A stretch of 64,000 bases of DNA from Blattamonas nauphoetae (Eukaryota; Preaxostyla; Oxymonadida): positions 124,001-188,000 of the forward strand of contig JARBJD010000003.1 in assembly GCA_033064195.1 (NCBI GenBank). The letters run 5' to 3'. The first letter of the stretch is position 1; each line of letters opens with the position of its first letter. The notes under the pieces are model-generated. The model was not told where the DNA came from, did not search any database, and saw only the letters and a list, made by a program, of their open reading frames with translations. This document shows, piece after piece, positions 57,068 through 64,000 of this stretch. A program made the translations under genes and the position numbers.

Positions 57068-60000
57068 ATGGGCTGGATCAAATCCATTTCCAGAATGAAT
57101 TCGAAACCTTCACTGTCCCAAATATATGGTGTGTTACTCTCTCTCGCCTCAGAATTTCTCGATTTTCCTCATTATTTCATTTGAATTTCCCAGAACGCAT
57201 GAGGGATTATGATCCCGATGTAAAAGAGCAAGGATTCATAGACCTTGCACATGCTCTTCAAAAACCAGACTGTAACTTTGGGTTAAAGGATACTACAATC
57301 GTATGATGCTTTGTGAATCATCATTCTTCCATACCAATCTCAAAGACAAATCTCGTGTTGGCACATTCAGTTGAACATAACAGACTTCAGAGCCATTCAG
57401 AAAACTGGTTTTTCATTCAATTTTCTATATTTTCTCGTCAGTTTGAAACTTATCACCAAACTCGATCTCTCTTCACAACTCGGAAAGGAGATCATCAATT
57501 TCTATCTCGACCAGATCGACAAGATTGTAAAACCAGAGGAAAGAGCTCATGCTTTCAGCTGTTTCAATATTTTCCTCGCTAATTCTGACAAGCAGTTTCA
57601 AGGAATCATCACCAAGACTGTCTTCACGGCACTAATGAAATATGTCTCTGTTCCCGATCTCGAGCCTTTTTGCCTTGATTTGTTGACCACTATTTCTGAT
57701 CGCTATGGTAGTCACCTGGAGAAGAAACAATCCGATTTAATGTTACTTTTCATTCATGAAATTGATTCTCCCATCCCATCAATCCGACAAAAGGCCACAA
57801 ATGGACTCACGATGCTTTCTCCACATCTCACCCCTCCAAATCTGAAAGAATTTGTCTCTACAGTTCTCAATTCATTAACAGGAAATGTGAATGATTCACA
57901 ACAACAACAAAAAATGAAACTCCTCGCCAAGATTGTGTTTGTGTTTTTATTCCTTTTCTGTACACTTTCTCTTTCTTCTCTCTGTAGTATGAAATGTGGT
58001 TCATCAGTTAAACCATTTCTTTCACAATTAATCCCTCTTTTCCTTAACTCAATCCCAAAACTTAAAGATGAGCGATCTGCCGATGACCTACGTGCCACTC
58101 TTCTCCAATCGCTTTGTTCCATTGTCCTTTCGCTCTCTCCAGTCGATACTGCAGATTGGTTTGAAGGAATCGTCCAGAATGCTCTTAATTCACTGAAATA
58201 CGATCCAGTGTATGCAGACGACGAAGAGGAGGAGGAAGAAGAGGAGGAAGAAGTGACTCAGATGCAGGTTGATCTTGAGGAAGAAGAGGAAGAAGAAGAG
58301 GAGGACGAGCCAGATGAAGAAGAAGACGATGATGAGGATGCCCATGATCTCTCTTGGACTGTCCGACGAGAAGCTGCAAAGTTACTTTCTGCATTCATCA
58401 AAAACGAACGATTGGGATTGTTTGAGATATACCAGTTCGTTCTTCCCACAGCAATCAAAAGGTTGACAGAGCACACTGACCAATGCCTTCAGCTTGTGAT
58501 TGAGATGATTAACTCCATCATCACACTTACTCGGGAGTATTCTCTTTCACCAGATGATACCTCATCCGCAAAATTGCTCAAACTCTTCCCAAAACTCATC
58601 TCTCAAGCCCAAGCCAGGTTCGCCTGCAAAAATCAGGAAACAAGAGCAAAACTGATGTCGATGCTTTCCTCCCTCAGCTTCATTTACGTCCGAAATGGAG
58701 GATGTCCTGCCCAACTTCCCAAACTTATTCGTTCATTAAATTCACAACTCAGCTCGACAAAAGCCATCTCACAGCCCCTGATACTTGCTATTTTTGCCCT
58801 CCTTTCTGACCTGATCGCGTCAAACCCTGCAGCAGTGATTGACAAGAACTTGGGTCTTTTCGTGGAAGTCATCACCACCTCGTCAAAGCAGAGTGAATCG
58901 CTCGTCATCGAGAACGGACTCCGCATCATCGACCAGCTCTGTTCGGCCGTCTCTTTTGGAGTTCATGCTCCGATGGACACGTATCTTCATCGTCTTTTCA
59001 AAATGTGTCTCGCAGTGATGGGCTCGTCGGATGTCTACTCGATGCAGAAGAAGAACGCGTCACTTCAGTCGATTGGTGGCATCCTCGCTGTCTTCTCCAC
59101 GCACCTTCCGCAACAAGATCAGCTCACTCTCTGGAACTGCCTTGTCGACCATGTCCACCTTGAGACCTTAAGAGTGTCAGCAACTGTAGGCCTCTCCCGA
59201 TTCCTTTCATCCGCGAGTGATCTCTCCTATGCACCAATCTCGCTCATCGTCTCAACGTTTGAGAACCTCATCTCGTCTCTGAAACGTCATCAAGTTCCGC
59301 AGTTGGGAACCAACAGTCTCAATGGTCTCTCGGCGTGTGTCAGACTGTTCAATAACGCGCTCCCCCCGCAGCTGCTGGAAAGCTTCTTGGATGTTCTGGA
59401 CGACTTGACCCAAATTGTTCAGAACACTCATCTCCATATCGCTGCATTGAACGCCCTTGGCAACCTCCTCGTTTTCATCCCTTCCATCTTTCCAACATTC
59501 GACAAGAAGCTGACGACCCGTCTTCTCCTCCTGATCAGAAACCCTGCAATGACAGTCCAACAAGCACAGAGCCTTGGACGCCTCTTCTGCACCATGATAT
59601 CCACCGGACTGGATGTCCGAACAGTTCTCGCAAGTCTCATGTCACTCCAGACCGATCATCAATCTCAATACGACGTGGATGTTGCGACTCTGATTCTTCA
59701 CATCGTTCTCGAACAGTGTGACGAGTCAGTGCGCAACGAAACAATCCAAAGTCTGTATGTGCTGCTCATGGTCGACGGGGGTGACTCACTTGATTCAGCA
59801 ACGGATGGCTTGAAGCGCATGAAAGTCTCGAAACAGACGACTTCACAGACATACATTTTTTGCATGTCTGCTCTGTCCACAATTGGTTCCACGACCGACC
59901 TCGTTGCACTTCTGCCCAAAATTGCAGATTCTCTCCAATCCTTCTTTGATGAGGAGCATAACGTCGCCTTCAAAGCTGCTAAGTGTCTCGGATCACTCGC

Positions 60001-61339
60001 TGGTGGAAGCCCGGCAACACTCCTTGAGCTCATTCTGTCCAAAGCGAAAGCAAAAGGACCGCAACAAGTGTTCTATGTCCTTGCTCTTTCTGAATTTGTC
60101 CGCCATCTGAGTGAGATCCAGACAGATTCCTTCAGCGACTCGAGGTCCCCATCCCCTGGTCCGTCACTCGATACCACTCCGACTCCTGTTCCTGCTGCAT
60201 CAACAACCGCTGTCGACTTCACCAAATCCAATGCCAACCTGATTCTCGACATCCTGATCCAGGTTCTGGATTCCGAAGAGTTGGAGATGAGAGAGAGTGC
60301 CATTGAATCACTCGCCCGTCTGATCAAAGGCGCGCCAAACAAAACCCTGTCCAGATTGGCGAGAATCGTCAATGCTAACAAACCACACAATTACACTCAA
60401 ATCAACCTCACAACAACAAATGCCACACCAACATCAAAAAAAAGAAAAGGGAAGTTCGCATCATCCTCGAAAATTGAGAAGCAAGAGGCAACTGCCCCAG
60501 TCGAGAAGATCTATTCATTGGAGTGGACTGTGACAGCGTCAATCATCGCTGCTCTGCGGGTGTCGCTCTCAATTGAAGGAGACTTTCTTGACTTTGGAGA
60601 CGAAACGGGAACGACATTGGCAGGCTCATCAGGTTCTCTAATCTCGTCACTGACACTTCTGAACCAACAGTCTGTCCCGTCGTTCGAACAGGCACTGATG
60701 AAGTTCATGCCGGTTTTCCTCACCACACTCACGTCAAATCACGTCAAAGAAATCGAGCAATGCATTCACTTCCTCAAAATGCTCTGCCTGAAAGCCCCAG
60801 CCATCTCACGCTCGTTCATCCACAACTCTGCCCCTGATGTTATTCGCTATCTCTCTCCCATCAACTCTCTCCGCCGTGTCATCGCTGTGGGAATGATTCG
60901 GATCCACGTCGACGATGCACAGCCACTTCGTCTTGCTTCGATCTCCGCCCTCACCGCATTCATGATTCACTTCCCGACTGTTCTGGACTCACAGCTCCTC
61001 TTCACTCACACAATGAAATGTTGTAATGATGTTGATATCCAAGATGTGCGCATGCAGGGCATGGTTTTGCTGGAACGGATGTGTGAGGTCTTCCCCACCA
61101 CAGTCATCAATGAACTGGCCCAAGTCAGTGAAATGTTGGATCTGGCCGTGTTTCCAAAGACTAACATCGTTACCCAGGAACAGGATCAGCAAAACTTGAT
61201 GAAAGAAGCGTTTATTCTAACCAAACAAATTTCTAATATGAAGGGGTCGTCTCACTCAGAAGGATTCGTGACACTCCTCCGGAAGATTCAAGATGACAAT
61301 GAAAAGCAAAACGCTTATATTTTGGAGACGAAGGAATAA
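57068..61339 (+). CDS. CAND1: CAND1, cullin exchange factor (HEAT-repeat protein)
   Basis: Exons 57068-57128, 57194-57300, 57346-57407, 57442-57936 and 57988-61339 (introns 65, 45, 34 and 51 nt) give 1,358 residues (human 1,230). HEAT repeats run throughout. The N-terminus (SLSQIYERMRDYDPDVKEQG, CLKLITKLDLSSQLGKEI) aligns with the first CAND1 repeats. The acidic loop after YDPVYADD, a run of over 50 mostly Glu/Asp residues, is followed by DLSWTVRREAAKLLSAFI, the CAND1 hallmark. The C-terminal block (HVDDAQPLRLASISALTAF, DIQDVRMQGMVLLERMC) also matches. CAND1 swaps substrate adaptors on cullin-RING ligases. Long Ser/Pro inserts (near 60130-60200) explain the extra length. Importins share HEAT repeats but lack this acidic-loop context. 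Confidence 0.9.
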
Positions 61340-61419
61340 TGTAATTTTCATTTCATCGTTTTCATTTCTTGCAACAGGGTTGTCGAAAATGAACCACTAT
61401 TTTTTGTTGAAGAACAAAG

Positions 61420-63269
61420 ATGGACACCCTCGGAAAGTTCATTCAAGCACTTTCCACAGGTCCAAAAATCCCAACTGAACCGATATACAGAGCGATTTGG
61501 ACCATCTTTGAGGAAGGACCGGATAAATCTGGATATCCAGGAAACAACCCTGTATCCTTGGATCATCGAAACATACAACGATTTGACTCGCTTCTGGTGT
61601 GCATCTCACATTTTCGATACGATTTTCACATTTTCTTGACAAATAAGTATTTTGTGGCCGAAAAAACAAACGGTGTTCGATACCTCATGTTTAAACCAGA
61701 AAATAGTGATCAAGTTTTCCTCGTATGCATCTCTATTGATTTACACTATCCTAGCTTGGTAGAAATGATGAAGTGATTCAAGTTAATCTCAAAATCCCAA
61801 GTAAACACACCATCCATGCTCCTCTAACTCCAGAACGATCTGGAGCCGTACTAATAGATGGAGAACTCATTCTTGACTTCACAAATAAGGATTCAAAATC
61901 GGAGACTAGCCCACTTGTTCCAACATTTTACGCCTTCGACATGATGATCACTGAGGGAAAATCAATCGCTGATCTACCTTTCGACAAGAGACTATATCAC
62001 CTCAGCTTATGGATTAAACAGTATAATGAAGTTGGAAAACACAATACTCCAATTATTCATCCACAGAATGTTCTCCCAATCCCAAAGGACATGGAATCAT
62101 TCAAAGTTGTCATGAAAAAGTGGCATGGATTTGATAAGAGCGAGAGGATTTGGAGAGAGCGAGATGAACTCTTGCACTCTACAGATGGTCTAATTTTTAC
62201 TCCAGTTACCCTTGGATACAAACTGAAGTTTACCTTTGATGATCTTCTCAAATGGAAGCCTCCTGAGTTGAACACTGTTGACTTTCTCGCAGAAACAGTT
62301 TTTTCAGTGGTTGTTCAGTCCAACCAAGACATTTCGACAACCACAGAACACGAGAAACTGTCACTCTGGTCCCTCTCGACGATGAACACTGCTCTCGAGT
62401 TTTATGATTACGTCCGAGTTGGGACTGAACGCCCTTCTGCATTCGCTGACACTGTCACAGAACAATCCCAAGCCGCGAACGAGGCTGGCCATTCTTTTGA
62501 TCCTTCGTCCCTCCGCAACGGCTCCATCGTCGAGTGTACGTACGACAGGAGCTACACCCGACCCATCATCGCCCTCCAACCCGACGAGCTCCGGCGCGAG
62601 TTCCAGTTCGTGGACGACAAGTACTTCTTCTTCAACAGCGTTCTCAAGTTCTCCGACGAGGTCGAAAACGAGTCGCAGGGCGGGTGGAGGATCCTCCAAG
62701 TGCGGACCGACAAAAGCAAGCCCAACCACATCCGAGTGGTGAAGAACATCCAAGAGAGCATCCTGCACCCTGTCAAGATCGAGGACATCATGAAGTATGT
62801 CAAAAAGCAGGCTGAGTTGAAATTGATGAACGAGCAGAAAAAGGCACTTCCAGCACCCGTCCCAGAAACGGCCAGGCCCGACCTGCGCCCCACCCAGCTC
62901 GTCGTCGACCACTTCGCTGTGAAGTACGTCCCACGCCCACTCCCTCCCGAGATCCACCCGTTGTGCGATGGCTTTGAGTATCCCTTCCCAGACGGCATCC
63001 CCGACCTCCCCTCCTTCCCCGACCTCAACACACAATTTGGCCATCCTGGCCAGCACCTTCGAGCACTCAGAGACCCACAGGCACCAGCTCCTCCACCCCA
63101 GCCAAAGCACTTCTCTCAATCCACACCCACAAGCACCATCCATCTCCCCCCTCCACCACTCCAGCAACTCCCTCTCTTTGATCCAGTCAGGCGGACAGAA
63201 CCAGGCCTTCCAGCCGAACCTCAAACAGCTGTCCCCATGGGAATTCCACAGGATGATGACGAAAATTGA
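61420..63269 (+). CDS. CEG1: mRNA guanylyltransferase (capping enzyme), no triphosphatase domain
   Basis: Exons 61420-61596, 61648-61722 and 61755-63269 (introns 51 and 32 nt) give 588 residues. It transfers GMP to the 5' end of nascent mRNA. Nucleotidyltransferase motifs: I EKTNGVRYLM with the GMP-accepting Lys65; III LIDGELILDF; IIIa TFYAFDMM; IV STDGLIFTPV; V DDLLKWKPPELNTVDF; and in the OB domain GGWRILQVRTDKSKPNH (motif VI-like RxDK). Motif I has Asn67 where the family has Asp (KxDG). Only 59 residues precede motif I, so there is no phosphatase domain as in animals; the arrangement is that of fungi and many protists. The last 130 residues are Pro-rich. It follows CAND1 by 80 bp on the same strand. 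Confidence 0.9.
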
Positions 63270-63329
63270 TGACCAACTAAACAATTGGCCATGTGATCCA
63301 ATTATTGCTCGTTTAGCTTTGGATGTGAA

Positions 63330-64000
63330 TCAATGTTTATGATGGAACCAGTTGAAGTGCGATGAAATTGACAATGTCCACGCTAAATTTCGAATATAAT
63401 GACATACCACTTCATCTGAATCATATGCCGTTGGGAAATTAGTTAATTTCAAGAGATATGCTTCATCAGAACGAGACAGGTTGTTTTTGATCTGTCCCAT
63501 GTCCACACCGCGATCAATGATTGTCGTGACTTCACTTGTTCTTTTCTTAACGAGGCAATCATTTTCATCATTGTTGGGTATGTTGGCCCTTTTCATCACG
63601 ATTATGTTTCTCATTCATTCAGACCAGGACAAGTTATTGACTTGGGCACTAAACTCGAAGTCTCATCAATATAGGTCAAAAATTCAGGAAAAACATTCTC
63701 AAAATCTCCTTTCAAACGACCAAGAACTTCTCGCTGAATATGACTCCAGAAAAGTTCACATCTCATCTCTCTTAAAGTTGTTTTAGTATCACCCCTCCTG
63801 CAAATGTCTGAATACGGTCCTTGACCAGGGACAATGTGGAAGTTGTTGGGCATTTTCGTCAGCAGGATCTGCAGCTGATTCTCTCTGTGTTCATGAAATG
63901 AAGAATATCATCCCGTCTCCACAATATATGGTATCACCGACTCTTCAATCTTATTTTTAAGGTCGCTTGTACACGCGGTTGTTTGGATTCATTTCTTCCA
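63330..64000 (-). CDS. Unrecognised gene running off the right edge
   Basis: Minus-strand coding frames are clear but not fully joined. 63853-63611 reads MPNNFHIVPGQGPYSDI, ELFWSHIQREVLGRLKGDF and TYIDETSSLVPK, and is open further upstream to about 63900 (ENQLQILLTK). 63614-63330 reads RTSEVTTIIDRGVDMGQIK and SDEAYLLKLTNFPTAYDSDE. Introns must lie between and upstream (an in-frame stop is met near 63907). I do not recognise the family. Soluble, mixed composition. Its 3' end converges on the capping enzyme gene. Confidence 0.45.

Noticed and set aside
57371-61339. Importin/karyopherin beta
   Set aside because: HEAT repeats are shared, but the N-terminal and C-terminal blocks and the acidic loop followed by a Trp-containing helix match CAND1.

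Overview
This is a window of nuclear DNA from a compact, intron-dense, single-celled eukaryote. Nearly every gene is one that eukaryotes use for basic cell biology: proteasome receptor, CK2, Npl4, TRAPP, SUN, Nup54, RUVBL2, RNA polymerase III, CAND1, capping enzyme. UAA, UAG and UGA all act as stops. Centrin, TBCCD1, a sperm-tail-repeat-like protein and kinesin remains suggest a flagellate or a centriole-bearing cell. I cannot place the species. A metamonad such as an oxymonad is a guess from gene style only. The most consistent property is tiny GT-AG introns, mostly 28-58 nt and one of 20 nt. I resolved about 70 of them by eye. In almost every model the summed exon lengths are a multiple of three, which independently supports the splicing.

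Layout. 1-3014: a divergent pair, a sperm-tail-repeat-like protein (minus, cut by the window start) and a flavodoxin-like protein (plus). 3015-11177: a transposon island. It holds a PIF/Harbinger-like DDE transposase gene, a 1,982-bp hAT-like element inserted near its 3' end, and a 2.7-kb structure made of two identical 1,203-bp inverted arms around a 331-bp spacer. 11178-26374: a dense block with a transmembrane (DEK1-type) calpain, ADRM1/Rpn13, a zinc-finger/acyl-CoA-binding fusion, TRAPPC12, CK2 beta, NPL4 and a SUN-domain protein. 26650-36807: one intronless gene of 3,385 codons, low complexity, with a 30-nt Glu/Lys minisatellite. 36988-51025: a Sec20-like SNARE, an unrecognised 1,068-residue protein, a small membrane protein, centrin, a ZC2HC zinc-finger protein, Nup54 with a 39-bp FG-repeat array, TBCCD1 and RUVBL2. 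51108-53127: a decayed kinesin-like pseudogene. 53411-63269: a TMEM185-like membrane protein, RPC5, CAND1 and a stand-alone mRNA guanylyltransferase. An unrecognised minus-strand gene runs off the right edge.

The neighbours share no pathway, although three proteins (ADRM1, NPL4, CAND1) belong to the ubiquitin-proteasome system. What links them is organisation. Divergent pairs have start codons only 17, 23 and 35 bp apart, so each pair must share regulatory DNA that lies partly inside the coding regions. I found no RNA genes, CRISPR arrays or operon-type signals. I saw no retroviral or other capsid-bearing element.
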